64,000 nucleotides of DNA from Ulota crispa (Eukaryota; Streptophyta; Bryopsida; Orthotrichales; Orthotrichaceae), in contig OY987246.1 in assembly GCA_963920765.1 (NCBI GenBank), positions 25,429,167 through 25,493,166 of the forward strand. Direction: 5' to 3'. The notes below the pieces were generated by a model that saw only the letters and a program-made list of their open reading frames with translations, ran no database searches and was not told the origin of the DNA. Position 1 is the first letter of the stretch; the number at the start of each line of letters is the position of its first letter. This document shows positions 1-12,317 of this stretch, piece after piece. The position numbers and the translations under genes are program-made.

Positions 1-716
1 ATACATTGAATTTGAGACCAATTAAAAAAACAAAGGTCATAAACTCTACTTTCTATTCCAATTTGAATCTTTGGAAAATCCCTAAAACTAAATATATTAA
101 GGTATGTACACCCATAAGCGTCAAACTAAGGGTTTTGAACATGATGAGTATCAATAAGCAGCTAGCAAATTATAGGATCTTATTAGGAACAAAAAAATAA
201 TAAGTTTGCACTTTCAAATGTATTATTTGGATATTGTGAGAATAAGTTGTGAATTTTTAAAGAGCAAATTGCCATTGCACCCATAACCACTTTCAAGATT
301 TCATGTTCACATGTTATACATCCTTGTCATTACATCTATTCACTTCCACAGATTTTTCAAGATTTTAGAGGTGACTATTATGGGGACACTCACGCTCATA
401 GGTGTACATACCTTACTGCCACAAGTCCACAACCACGATCTTTCAATCTTTCTAACTATAATATTGTATGAAAATTTGGTTTGTACCATGACGTTCTACA
501 CTATAAAGTAAACCTACAACGAATTTTCCGAAAGAGAATTAGCTTATTTTAGGTTCACAAAAAGTCAAAATATTTTTAAGATCTATAGAAACACGGTGTT
601 TGGTTCTTCAAAAAGAAAAAAGAAAACGAACAATCATTCAGAAGTAGTTGCTAAAGGGGAGAATACAGTGTTTAACTAAGTGGTCATAGGTCCCAAATTT
701 AGGGATAAGGGTTCCC
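1..716. other. AT-rich spacer, no gene seen
   Basis: Short ORFs of 64-66 codons only, with no recognisable domain, no splice-linked coding pattern and no clear repeat ends. I see nothing functional here. Confidence 0.5.
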
Positions 717-956
717 TTAACCCGTAAAGAGCAAAGCAGCCCTTTGCGACCAGTAGAATACGGGGTTTTTTTTTTGTATTTGGAGTGCATCCACATTTAT
801 TATATTTGAGATCAACAAAGAAGTTAGAATATAGATCAATGTTGTTCTAGTGAGGTAGCCAAGATCCCAAATTAAAACTTTTTATTGGTAGCAAATGCTA
901 GTTATACATTAGCGTACATAGTATGTATTATAGTAGCTCACTCCTTTAAGGGTTAA
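717..956. mobile_element. Short TTAA-flanked piggyBac-like MITE
   Basis: A 232-base body lies between two TTAA tetramers (717-720 and 953-956). The left end reads CCCGTAAAGAGC and the right end CTTTAAGGG, so the first bases are inverted copies. It shares the phrase GCCCTTTGCG with the element at 17707-17931. No coding capacity. The TTAA boundaries fit a piggyBac-like non-autonomous element, but the inverted repeats are short and diverged. Confidence 0.45.
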
Positions 957-1743
957 ATTCCCAAGGCTACTTTTCTTGTTTCAAGAAAACATTTTGGAAG
1001 TTTCTGAATTGTAGTTGTAAGATAATTATCAAACATTTAAACAAAATTATAATTGTAAGATCTTGAACTTCAAAGTATCTCAATGGTGCTACTAAATAAA
1101 TTTCAAAAAACACATGCTGATGTTAAGATATTTGTGATTGAATATGGATGAGTAGGGAATTTACTTTTTTTCTTTGCAATTGCTCAAAACTTGTTAAGCC
1201 AAACTGGCACTTGTTGTGTACAAAATTGGAAATAACGACTTATGATGATTTAGTGTTTATTGTTGACTTTGTTATTATTGCAAATCTGATGACTCTCCTT
1301 CCAAATTTGTGAATACAATTTCACAAATGAGCCTGCAATAGAACAGTCAAAGAGCTACAACTTGACACAAGGGGAGATTTTAGCATCCACTTATTAACTA
1401 AAAAGAATACAAAAGTGAGTAAATATTGATTCCTATAAGAGAGATATTCCAAGTGAAATTAGAGCAAAAACACATTTGGATTTTATAAGATGATGATTTT
1501 TTTATACAAGGTCCCTCACTACCTACAAGGGAGATCTTGACTTTATTTTCAACTTATTTCCTATTTTTCCAAAGTGACAACTAGTCATAGGCTTTTCAAT
1601 GACGCTTTTAAACACACTTTTTAGAGTGCAGCAAATATGCTTGCACTTTCACTTCCACCAAAAATAATTGGAATAAGTATGAAAAACATTCAAACTGAAC
1701 ATTGATGCTGACTGTAGACCACAACTTCTTCCAATATATATAT
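957..1743. other. AT-rich spacer, no gene seen
   Basis: No ORF of note, no recognisable domain and no repeat ends. Confidence 0.45.
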
Positions 1744-2145
1744 GGGAATTGATATGTGTACCACACCCTTTGAACTATTGTACTACACCCTTGTGGTAAA
1801 TTTTAGATATCTATCATCAAAAAGCTGAATTTGAGAATTTTGAATTCAGATTTCGACTTAGAGACCACGATTTAGTTTAGAACCATACAAAGTTGCAATT
1901 CAACAACACCCAATGAAAAAGCTTATTTGTTTTTACAAACAAAAGTAAAAGTAAAATTTTTCTCCCTAAAACTTTTTCATTGGGTGTTGTTGCATTGCAA
2001 CTTTTTTTTATGGTTCTAGACTAAATCATGGTTTCTAAGTCCAAATTTGAATTCCAAATTCTCAAGTTCAACTATTTGAAGGTAGAATCTAATACCCTGG
2101 GGTGTGGTACAGTAGTTCAAAGGGTGTGTACACATATCAATTCCC
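1744..2145. mobile_element. MITE, family A copy 1
   Basis: About 400 bases with long inverted ends: GGGAATTGATATGTGTACC on the left and its approximate reverse complement (…CACATATCAATTCCC) on the right. A second inverted pair around AAAAGTTTTAGGG / CAACACCCAATGAAAAAG lies inside, so the whole element folds back. It sits directly against TATATA tracts. A second copy is at 40549-40961. No coding capacity; superfamily not assigned. Confidence 0.75.
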
Positions 2146-2155
2146 TATATATATA

Positions 2156-2562
2156 GGGGATTATTAAAGCCACACCCAAAATTGCTAATACCACACCCCA
2201 AAGTGTGTTTTGAGCATGAAATATGATATTTTTATGCTGATTTTTTTTTATTTGGATTAAAAAATTTGTTACACCTCTATCATTCTAAGGCTATATTCAA
2301 AAAAAATGGAGGTGGTTGAATTAGAAACTAAAAATATAGGACTTTTGAATTACTTAAAGCAAAAATACATCAAAATAGCAATAATGCAATAAAAGTTTGA
2401 CAAAATTTTGTATTTGTTCTCTTGTTTTTCAAAGAGATGGTAATGTCCTAATTGAATGAATGATGGACCACTTGAATTATAAAAAAAATAGTACTAAATC
2501 CTCACATTTCAAGCTCATAAAAGTGTGGCATTAGCAATTTTGGGTGTGACTTTAACAATTCC

Positions 2563-2563
<1 letters not shown>
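2156..2563. mobile_element. MITE, family B
   Basis: The left end GGGGATTATTAAAGCCACACC and the right end (…GGTGTGACTTTAACAATTCCC) are inverted copies over about 40 bases, including CCAAAATTGCTAAT. The body is AT-rich without ORFs. It is separated from the family A element by about ten bases of TATATA and runs into an (AT)n tract on its right. Confidence 0.75.

Positions 2564-2564
<1 letters not shown>

Positions 2565-2603
<39 letters not shown>
2565..2603. repeat. (AT)n microsatellite
   Basis: About 38 bases of uninterrupted AT dinucleotide between two MITEs. It probably marks the TA-rich target of both insertions. Confidence 0.9.
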
Positions 2604-2606
<3 letters not shown>

Positions 2607-3001
2607 AATTACTACAGCGACACCCTAAATTGCTAACGGGACACCCCCTGTGAGCATGAAATTTGATCATTTGGTGCTATTTTTGATTTAATCAAGTGGT
2701 CCATTATTCATTCAATCATGGCATTACTACCTCCTTGAAAGAAAACATGACAAATACAAATTTTTGTTGCAATAATATTGCACTAATCCTAATTTTTGAT
2801 GTATTTTTGCTATAAGTAACTCAAAAGTCTTTTATTTTTTGTTTCAAATTTAAACACATCTATTTTTTATTAGTATAGCTTTAGAATGATAAAGGTGAAA
2901 CAAATCTTTTGATTCAATAAAAAAATTAGCATTAAAAATCACATTTCATGCTCATAGGGGGTGTCCCGTTAACAATTTAAGGTGTTGTTGTAATAATTTC
3001 C
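2604..3001. mobile_element. MITE, family C copy 1
   Basis: Left end GGGAATTACTACAGCGACACC followed by CTAAATTGCTAACGGGACACC; the right end is the approximate reverse complement (…GGTGTCCCGTTAACAATTTAAGG…TTTCC). About 400 bases, non-coding, flanked by TATATA tracts. A second copy is at 16401-16812, which fixes the element limits. Confidence 0.78.
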
Positions 3002-3072
3002 TATATATATATACATATATACATATATACATACATACATATATACATACATACATATATATATATATATGG
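3002..3072. repeat. TATATACA/TACATACA microsatellite
   Basis: Alternating TATATACA and TACATACA units ending in (TA)n. Simple repeat; the short ORFs crossing it are not genes. Confidence 0.85.
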
Positions 3073-3156
3073 GGAATGACTGTGTCAGCGCATCTTCACT
3101 CTCCAATTCATGCCTCCCTACCAAGCTTGGCAGCGGCCTTGTGACAGTGCTTTGCA

Positions 3157-3179
3157 CCCCCCCCCCCCCCCCCCCCCCC
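3157..3179. repeat. Poly-C tract
   Basis: A run of about 22 cytosines. Such runs are prone to sequencing and assembly length error and can form quadruplex DNA on the opposite strand. Similar runs are at 8390 and 8522. Confidence 0.85.
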
Positions 3180-3454
3180 ATTTGTTACATAGGCCCCTAA
3201 CTTATCATTTTATTGCCCTCCCTAGTCCCCCTCCCCACACTTTCTACCTTGCTCAGCTTTGCGCCCAAGTATTGAGTATACTAAGTTACTCCACTTTTTC
3301 ATTTTTTTAAAGAAATTTTCACACCCTATCAATTTTAAAATTTAAAGGAATAAAATTTGAGCTTTGTTTTTTTGGAATATAAAATTAAAAATCTCTTACA
3401 CCCACTCATCGACACTTCACTTTGAAATACAGAAGCATTCTTGAACACCACTGT

Positions 3455-4290
3455 TGGTGGACCAAGCCCTTTTTTTTTTTGCCAAAATCAGTAAAAACTG
3501 CCACTTCAAAAAATCAACTCATTCCACATGGAGAGGAGTGAGATATTTACAACTAAAGTGAAAAGAAAGTTTTTTTTCATGCTGCCCAAAAATTTCAGAA
3601 CCCTTTGACCACTCTTATAACAAAAAAATTGCTCTACCCAAAGTTGAGCTTTATTTTTTCCATGTAGTAGATCAAGTTAGGTATGTGTGGGAGAATTTTC
3701 AAATCAATTGGAACTACACAACACATGGGAAAAATCAATAAGTAAAAAGAAGTAGAGAAAAAGTCAAAACACTAAAAAGATAAGAATTTAATAATTGAAA
3801 TGAAAAGTGCAAATCCCAACGGTTATAATGTTGTGATAAACAATCCACTTCCTTTGGTTTATTTGTTTTTTCAAAAATATTGAAAATTGAGTAAAATAAA
3901 GAATTTCAAAGTTTATTTTAGAGTGGAGAATCCATAATTGCCCACAAACAAAAACTCCTCATAACTTTCATATCATTGATTGAAATTGAATGACTCAAAG
4001 CTTCTCACCTATAAAAAAATCTAAAGAACCAATTTCAAACTTTTACTTTTTAAAAATACAATTTTGAAAAAAGTTTTTGGGCTACCCGGATGGGCAGTCC
4101 TCCCCAACTTTTCATAAATTCATGCATAACTTCTTCATCAAATGTAGGAATGAATAAAAATTTAAATACCCACATAGATCTTTGAATTCCCCACCTTCAA
4201 TGAAAGTTTCAAAAAATCACACAAAGTAGTTTAGCCATAGGTACATGCCCAAAGTCCAACCTGTCCCCCGAAGGGACAATGGTCCTTATG
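3455..4290 (+). mobile_element. Diverged copy of the ~0.93 kb TTAA (piggyBac-like) MITE
   Basis: Body closely related over its length to the bounded element at 11236-12161: both contain TTGCTCTACCCAAAGTTGAG, AGGTATGTGTGGGAGAA and AACGGTTATAATGTTGTGA. The left end shows GGACCAAGCCC and the right end GGGACAATGGTCCTTA, but the TTAA sites have eroded. Non-coding. Confidence 0.65.
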
Positions 4291-5002
4291 TTCCATCCCT
4301 TGCAAGCACCTCCTAGAACCACACGTTTGGATGAATTACATTTTTTAGAACCATATCCTAGAGAACAATCTATAAATTTGGACACTATGATTTGCTATTG
4401 TAATTATAAATATTTTTCAATTGATTGACCCCTAAAATACTATGACTATGTTTCACCAAAAAAAGCACTCCAATTGGGTTGATGTTATAGCAAATGAGAA
4501 AAAAATGAAAATGAAAATTTGGTGCAATTTACCGTAGGATCTAGTACTAGACTATTTTATTATGATGTTGTAAACATACAAAAGATATTTATTGCACATA
4601 TTGTGAGGTTATAAGGTTTGAGGTGAGAAATAGTTTTTTTGAGCGGCATTCACATTCTGGGTAGTTCTAATTCAAGGAGGCTTTTGCACCATTAGATTTC
4701 ACTTTTTTTCTTGTAATTTTTCAGATTGATTTTCATTATAGAGCTAGTTGCATGCCTACAAAATTTCATAACATTTCAAACTAGGGAACATGGAGTAAAA
4801 AATTAGCGTACAAAACTAGCTTCAAGAAAATTTTCATACAAAGCTAGTTTTTCAACAATTTTTAAACTTCCATATACAATAATCTTTTCAAAATGTGAAA
4901 ACTAGAGTTTTTGATTTTAGTTAATTTAAAAGAAGGAGAAAGAAATGGAAATAACCAAAAATTGTGGCTTTGACAAGCTTGATCAACTCTAACAAAGGTG
5001 AA
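4291..5002. other. AT-rich spacer
   Basis: No gene, RNA gene or clear repeat boundary recognised. Confidence 0.45.
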
Positions 5003-5118
5003 CACTACAAGAAAATAGAGCCCAAAATGACTAAACCTGCCTAAAATGACAAAAAAAAGTCCAAATACACATCCAAATCTACAAAAAATGACCAAATTGT
5101 CAGCATTTTCTTGTAGTA
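5003..5118. mobile_element. Tiny CACTA-type MITE
   Basis: Begins CACTACAAGAAAA and ends TTTTCTTGTAGT with the last G changed to A. The CACTA start and matching inverted end are diagnostic of the En/Spm (CACTA) superfamily. Only 116 bases, so it carries little beyond the ends. Flanking triplets are gaa and aaa, an imperfect 3-base target duplication. Confidence 0.7.
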
Positions 5119-5468
5119 AAAAGAAAGGGCATTTAGCAAAAATAAATGACTTTCTAGAATGAGGCTGGGTCAAGGTTTGACAAGGAAACATATTTGTACC
5201 TCAACCTTTGGGCAAGATCTTGAAATTTTGAGTGCATCATAGAAAAGTTTTCCCGTCTAGCGTGACTTACAAGCAAAAGTACATATTCCAACATTTTTTT
5301 TCTTAATCAAAATGATTTGGAAATTGTTACATTGGCAAGTTACTCCTTGAATAGTTGAACGCACATCCTTCAATTTTTGTGTGAAAACATACATTATATT
5401 ATAAGTACTAGCATACTCAAAGTTGCTATGCTGCCAAAACAAAAAAACATTGCTCAATCCTTTTGGGG

Positions 5469-6376
5469 TTAACCCTTTAGAGACCACCAAACCATATTTT
5501 GGTTTGGGAGAGTGGTTTTTGGCCTTTACATTAAAATCACTCAACAATTTGGAAAATGATCTTGAAGAATGCTTGTGATCACAAGAATTTTGCATCCAAC
5601 CCAAAAAACAACAATAGAATCAGACATGGGAGTTGATAAATAATGGTGTTTATAAATCATGGCCTCAAAATACATATCCATATTTGGTCAAAGATGGATC
5701 AAAGCAACAACACAATACATCAAACATCCAAGAAGAATGCCTTATTTCAATTGTGCAATCTTTAAAAACTTCAAATTGCTCAAGAAATATGCTTGTATTG
5801 TTTCTCTATAAGATAGTTGTACAATTGTACTATTTGAGAATCCATTGAGATGATGCTATCAATTTATCTTAAAAAAAAGTTCATCCTACATTTAAGGCCA
5901 ATTCTTGATTGCTTTCACCGATTAGATTTTTTGTAACAATTATCAAATTTCTTGTAGAACCGTTTTAGGGTAGCAAAGAAAATGGGATTTTTGACCCTTT
6001 TTGTCCACTTAGCTACACCTTGTGATTGTTATTTTTGTCTATTTTGAGTGAAACTAGTCTTGTTGGAAAGTAGGGAAACTCTACTTTCTAGAAATGTAAG
6101 GCTCTTCTCAATGCATGAAGCACTAACATTCAAAACCACACAAGCATGAAAAACTACAAATTTTCCATATATGGCTAACTCAATCATTATAATATTTCAC
6201 CTCTAGCGGTAGATCTAGTTGAAATTTTGATGCATTGCAACAAACAAGGTGCTCTTCACATTTGTATAGTTGGATTATTCAAATTGGGTCCATATTTGAT
6301 TCAAATGCACATCTAATCTTACTGCCCCCGTTTCTAGTGGATTTTGGGAAAATGTGTGTGGTCTTTAAAGGGTTAA
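5469..6376. mobile_element. TTAA-flanked piggyBac-like element, ~0.9 kb
   Basis: A 900-base body between TTAA at 5469-5472 and 6373-6376. The left end reads CCCTTTAGAGACCACC; the right end is the reverse complement of CCCTTTAAAGACCACAC, so 14 of the first 15 bases pair. ORFs inside (for example 5633-5848) show no transposase similarity. GGGG immediately left of the left TTAA may be the end of a second element sharing the same site. Confidence 0.5.
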
Positions 6377-7560
6377 TAAAGCTTCTACAAATCTCAATTA
6401 CTTTGCAAGCAGCTTTTTGTGTTTCTTTAATGTTTCAGTGAACAAGTTTTGAAGGCTTTCTTGTTCTATGCTATACAGTACACATACATGATATCTTTTG
6501 AGGTTGAAGAATTTTAGGCCAACAGCATATTCTTTATAAAAATAAATTATTATATTTAAAATGCTGCTTCTATCAAAATCACCTATTGGATTTACTATTT
6601 TTCTGAAATTTTTTCAATTTCTTTTGTTTTATAATTTTTTTGGGGTATCTGAAGTCTGAACACATTAAGCAAGTTGGTAGATGGTACTAATTACTAAATT
6701 TGATATAAAATGTGTTTAATGGAAGATTGTTTTATTTTCAAAAGCCAATAGGGCAAGTCAAGAATGGCATTTTGTTACATCATCTTTCTGTTAGGTAACA
6801 TAAATAATAATAGTTTAAGAAAGAGCTTTTTGATCTACATAAAAAATTATCAAAATAGTTAAATAAAATAGTAAATAGATTGGTGGAAAATTTTTAAACA
6901 CATCAAAGTACCTTAAAAGTTTGTTGTGTCACTATATAAAACTCAAAGAAGTGTGTTACTTAAATAAATGTCTTGGCATCTTTAACCTAGAAAGATCTCA
7001 CAGCCAATTACTATAAATATCAACGAATTCATCTTGTAAAACGTCAAGGCCTAAACTAACTTTAACCTATAGTTCATGTTTAGAATGTGATTTCATATAG
7101 TTTACAACTTTGCTTGTATACTGCAAATGTTTAAATAACCCAATAAGGCTATAATCCACTCAATATCATTATCAAGTGACTAATTATGAAAATCTTTGAT
7201 ACAGTTATTGCTTTACATTGAGTGATGAAAACAATACCACAAAAACTTAATAAATGTATAATTGCATATTTGTATTAACTTCAAGTATGTTAGCATTAGA
7301 TCACCTTCAAATTTTAGAAGCACGTGACTTGTCTTGTCTAATTCAATCCATATGCCAATACTTTTGATTTACATTGTTATCAATCATTGCAAGTTGATTA
7401 CTCCGTAGTATTTTGTAAGTTTTTAATTTCCTCAATAACTTACATGCTTAGACACAAATCTGACAAGAATATTGTTTTGCAAAGAATGTGGTTTACATCT
7501 GCCCTTGCCTTATTACATGAAAATTATTAGATCACAATTATTAACCCTTGCACCTTTTCA
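6377..7560. other. AT-rich spacer
   Basis: No ORF above 60 codons, no repeat boundary and no coding pattern seen. Confidence 0.45.
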
Positions 7561-9075
7561 ACCTTGTTTAACTCCTTTTCATGTTAAGTGTTGTTGTGAC
7601 AAGTGACAAAGTGGTAAGAACAAAACATTGCATGCCACTTGTGACATTCCTCGATTCCTCTTGCCCAACTCATATAGATTTTGCAAGTTCAACCAGCCAT
7701 TTCTTCCAGGGGCTCCACTTGTTGTTAAGTTCAAGGAGATTTCACCATCAACCAAACTTAGAGTTGCTCAGTTGCCGAAAAGAGCTCTTCATTGGGTTGC
7801 TTAGAAATGTGAACAGGGCGCAGCTTAAAGGCCCTCACAGCCCACGAGCCCATGCGCGGGTGGGGGCCTGGTACCTGGTGGGGGATTCATGTGTTCGCCT
7901 CAAGTGAGGCTGCTCTAACAAAGGTATGAGCCCAAGGGCAGGTACAGTACAGTGTGAGACTGGGAGTGTGCTCTAGCTGAATGTACAGGTACAAGCACGC
8001 CGTACAAAATATTGAAGGAGCATGCTTCACATTGAATGCAGGGGTGCCATAGGGCATAGGGGGCTTGAGAGAGCTTGAACACACTGCATTAAGAAGGCCA
8101 TCAACATGTGAAGGAAATATCATCGCAGCTCCAGCCAAGCAGGTAATGCAGAATACTAAGTTAGTGTGAGTAGCTCTGCACTGTGGAGTGTGGGCACGAA
8201 ACTTATGAAACCCTAGACAGGCAGCAGTAATAGTAGTAGTCCTTCCTCGAGTTTCATCATGCCCATCCTTGAGAGGTCTCAAACTCTCAAGCCTCGTAGA
8301 GCAAGGCAGGGCAGCTCACCTCAGCTCAAATGCATGGGAACATGATGAGCATGATGGACAACACTCAGTAACATCAGAGGGCGGCCCCCCCCCCCTAAGC
8401 TTAGAGCGCGGTCACCTAGCTCCCAGCCGGAGGGCTGTTACACAGGCAGCTGCATTCCCATAACCAGAATCCCAGTACGGTCTTTACTTTACACCCCCTG
8501 CCCTGCCCAGGCCCAGGCCCAGCCCCCCCCCCCCCCCCACATGATGGGTGTAAGTAACTTGATGGCTGTTGGTAACTGGCATGCCTCAGTCCGGCCCTGG
8601 CGCTGCTGGTATAATGTTACTGCAGTAAGTATTGCACTCATACTCTTGGGGTGATATCATATCCCCCCCAGGAGGGACTGCGGGAGTGACGGACACCAGG
8701 CCCTGTCAGCCTTGCATGACGTGACCCCTCACCCTCTGCTTGCCAACCCCCTCCCCCTCCCCCTCCCCCTCCCCCTCCCCCTGCCCTCTGTGCCCGACGT
8801 ACTTCTCCACTCTCCACTCTCCCCTGGGCCCCTTCCACTTCCACTTCCAATTCCTTTGGCAGGCAGAAAATTACTCACTTGCTTCACACCTGGTACATAA
8901 ACAGAACTTACTTTTGGACTCCTCTGGGTTTACAACTCTTACATCTAACTTTCCCTGGTTTGGCTTCAAATGTTCAGCACTTGTTCATTGTAGTTGTAGA
9001 ACTCCGTACTTAGCTGTCCTAATTCACTACAGCAATCTTTTGGTTGTACGGTTGGATTCCTTGAACATTCTACTT
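7561..9075. other. GC-richer island without a recognisable gene
   Basis: Base composition shifts: CpG and C-runs become common, with CTCCCC repeats (8748-8782) and C-tracts at about 8390 and 8522. ORFs on both strands (for example 7581-7907 and 7887-8282 minus) overlap and have no domain I recognise; those over the C/G runs are low-complexity artefacts. It could be a decayed gene or its regulatory region. Confidence 0.35.
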
Positions 9076-9783
9076 TAGATATATAATACTTTCCTTCAAG
9101 GAAAAGTTCCAAACTTACTGTGTTCTTTTCATTTTTGTGAATGAACTAATGACTTTTCAAAGTTTGTACCTGTGATGCCTTATAGTTTCTCCTCTCTTAA
9201 ACAAATAACATTTGTACATCAAAAAAACTGGTACCAATAAGTGCTTTGTTGGCTAAATGGCTTGGACTATAACGCGTTTTCAAGTGGTGGACTATTTATG
9301 CATTTCCTACTTTTATGCTAAGCTACACTTCACCATTATAAATACAACTTAATGGTATAGGTATATTGAATTTTTTTAAATAATATTTTGGAATTTTAAT
9401 TGTGTATTTGGTCAAGAAATATACTAGTAAAGTCTAACATGTATTGCAAGTTATTTAGAAAACTTTTGAAGTTTCATAAATCATAAATTTTCATATTGCC
9501 CCCTATAGAAGATAGGATGAGATTTTTTGGTTTAAATGATTACAATGGGCTCATTGAGCTCAGGCGTTCATTGATATTTAAAGAGACAAAGTGGTTTGAC
9601 AAAATAAAGAAAAGACTAGTTGGGAGAGGACAAGTGACTCAAGGAAGAGTGAGATAGTTTGAAAGTTCGAAATAGCGATGGGAGCAATTTTGAAACCCCC
9701 TTGAAACTCATTTTTCATACTAATTTTTTTTGAGAACAAAGATGTTAGGATTTCAAAACAGTTTCATTAAATCATTTGAAATA

Positions 9784-10420
9784 TTAACCCCTACAGGCCC
9801 AAGTGGCCCCTCGGGGGTCAAGTGAGATTTTGGGCATGTACTTATGGCCAAATTACTTTGTGTGAATTTTTGAAACATTTATGGAAGATGGGGAATTCAA
9901 AGATATGCTTGGGCATCTATTTTTTCTTCATTCCAACATTTACTGAAGAAGTTAAAAATGAATTTTTGGAAACCAAGGGAGGGTAGGCAACCTAAAAACT
10001 TCTTTAAAAATTGCAATTTTTTAGAATAAGAATGCAAAATAAGTTATTTAGGGCTCAAAACCACACCTACCGACAAACCAAAACTTCTCATAACTTTCAT
10101 CTCATCTATCAAAATTGAATGATTCAAAGCCTCCCATGTATATATAGGCCTAAAGAACCTATTTTGCTTTCTTAATTTTAAAAAATTACAATTTTCTAAA
10201 AAGTTTTTGGGCTGCCTACCCTCCCCTAATTTCCAAAAATTCATTTTTAACTTCTTCAATAAATTTTGGAATGAAGAAAAGATGAGATGTCCGCATAGAT
10301 CTTTAAATTCCCCATCTTCCATAAATATTACATTTAATCACACAAAGTAGTTTGGCCGTAAATAGATGCCTGGAATCCCACTTTGGCCCCCGAGGGTCCA
10401 CTTGGACGTTGAGGGGTTAA
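9784..10420. mobile_element. Foldback derivative of the TTAA (piggyBac-like) MITE
   Basis: Bounded by TTAA at 9784-9787 and 10417-10420, with ends CCCCTACAGGCCCAAGTGG and CCACTTGGACGTTGAGGGG (inverted). The two halves (about 9788-10020 and 10175-10416) are inverted copies of one arm, the right-hand end of the family (ACTTTGTGTGA…GGTGGGGAATTCAAAGAT). So it is a two-armed foldback made of one end of the family. Non-coding; a 92-codon minus ORF is an accident of one arm. Confidence 0.75.
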
Positions 10421-10929
10421 AGTGGTCATTATTGATTTATTGCCCTTGAAAATCTCTACTTGTATGCATGCCCTATTTCTTCTTTTTCTACGATCATCTC
10501 TCTCTACCTTCAGCTGTCTTTACAATCTCTCCTTGCTTAGCAAAGCCTTGAGGGGAAGAGGGCTCTCATATCTATCAATTAGATTTCATATGTAAATGGC
10601 CACGGCCTTCCAAACTACTCCCTTCTTGGCCCTTTCTCTCATAAAGAATAATGAGAAATTTGCATCATATTTCTTCTCAAGTCGTATTGGTACATATAAT
10701 TGTGATTCATTTGAATATCAATTTTAATCTTATTAACACAAAATTTTGGTTGTATTTTGTTTGAAGAAAGGCTTTTCTTGAGTTTTGCATTTTAATTGGA
10801 GAAATAATATCATCTTGTAAAAACAAAAAACATAAAAGTTTAAATAAAAGTTTGTATTTTGATATTTGTTTGTAAGTTTGAAAGAACAAGGATATTTTTG
10901 GTTTTAGAGACTACTGCATAATTGTGATT
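10421..10929. other. AT-rich spacer
   Basis: No gene or repeat recognised before the assembly gap. Confidence 0.45.
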
Positions 10930-11129
10930 NNNNNNNNNNNNNNNNNNNNNNNNNNNNNNNNNNNNNNNNNNNNNNNNNNNNNNNNNNNNNNNNNNNNNNN
11001 NNNNNNNNNNNNNNNNNNNNNNNNNNNNNNNNNNNNNNNNNNNNNNNNNNNNNNNNNNNNNNNNNNNNNNNNNNNNNNNNNNNNNNNNNNNNNNNNNNNN
11101 NNNNNNNNNNNNNNNNNNNNNNNNNNNNN
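10930..11129. other. Assembly gap (200 N)
   Basis: Exactly 200 undetermined bases, which suggests a placeholder length rather than a measured one. ORFs crossing it are meaningless. Confidence 0.97.
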
Positions 11130-11231
11130 AAGCTACAAAAAAAAAGTGAAAAATTCATTGATGGTTTGGAAAATTCAAGTCTGTGTCATTCCTAAGTATT
11201 GCAACAATTGCATCTTTCATGCAATGCATGG

Positions 11232-12165
11232 TTAACCCGTAAAGGGCCAAGCCATTTTTTCAATGAAAAAGATTGAAAACTGCCACTTTTGGGGGAATGA
11301 GAGGAATGGTGTTTTTTTTTTTTTTTTTGAAATTCAACCGTGGGATCTTGCTCTAGACAGCATGAGGTACTTGGGAAAAAAAATTGATTTTTTTCCAAAT
11401 GACAAGGAGTAAGATTTTTACAAATGAAGTGAAGAAAAAAGTTTCTTTCATACTGCCCAAAAATTTCAAATGCCGTTAACCACTCCTATATCAAAAAAAT
11501 TGCTCTACCCAAAGTTGAGGTTTTTTTTCCCATGTAGAAAACCAAGTTAGGTATGTGTGGGAGAATTTTCAAATCAATTGGTACTATACAACACATGGAA
11601 AAAATTAGTAAGTAAAAAGAAGTAGAGAATGGGTCAAAACACTAAATTATTAAGAATTTAATAATTGAAATGAAAAATGCAAATCCTAACGGTTATAATG
11701 TTGTAATAAACAATCTACTTGCTTTGGTTTAGTTTTTTTTCCAAAATATTGAAAATTGAGTAAAATGAAGGACTTCAAAGTTTATTTTAGAGTAGAGAAT
11801 CTAGAACTGCCCGCAAAAAAAAACTCCTTATAACTTTCATGTCATTCATTGAAATTGAATGATTCAAAGCTTCTCATGTATGAAAAAATCTAAAGAACTA
11901 GTTTCAAAATTTTATTTTAAAAATGTGTAATTTTTAAAGAAGTTTTTGGGCTGCCCAGATGGGCAGCCCTCTCCAAAATTTCAGAAAAACGTGCATAACT
12001 TCTTCATCAAATGTAGGAATGAAGAAAAATTTAAATGCCCACATAGATCTTTGAATTCCCCACCTTCAATGAAAGTTTCAAAAGATCACATAAAGTAGTT
12101 TACTCATAGGTACATGACTGAAACCCAAACGGTCCTCAAAGTGACAATGGTCCTTTAGGGGTTAA
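11232..12165 (+). mobile_element. TTAA-flanked piggyBac-like MITE, type copy
   Basis: A 926-base body between TTAA at 11232-11235 and 12162-12165. Ends: CCCGTAAAGGGCCAAG and the reverse complement of CCCCTAAAGGACCATTG. Outside the TTAA the flanks (catgg / attga) share nothing, so TTAA itself is the target-site duplication. The interior has no intact ORF. Relatives: 3455-4290, 9784-10420 and 48561-49640. Confidence 0.75.
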
Positions 12166-12317
12166 ATTGAAAAAAAAAAAATTGAATTATGGATTTAAAT
12201 TTCAATATGTTTAGAGCCAATGTTTCATAATCTTATTTTTTGAAGTTCATTGTGCACAATGACTTTCACAAACATTGCTTATTATGCAAAGTTCACTCAT
12301 AGGAGAAGAAAAATACT

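Noticed and set aside
8638-8850. Gly- and Glu-rich minus-strand ORF
   Set aside because: Created by CTCCCC repeats; low-complexity with overlapping ORFs on the other strand.
10904-11235. ORFs across the assembly gap
   Set aside because: Consist mostly of undetermined residues.
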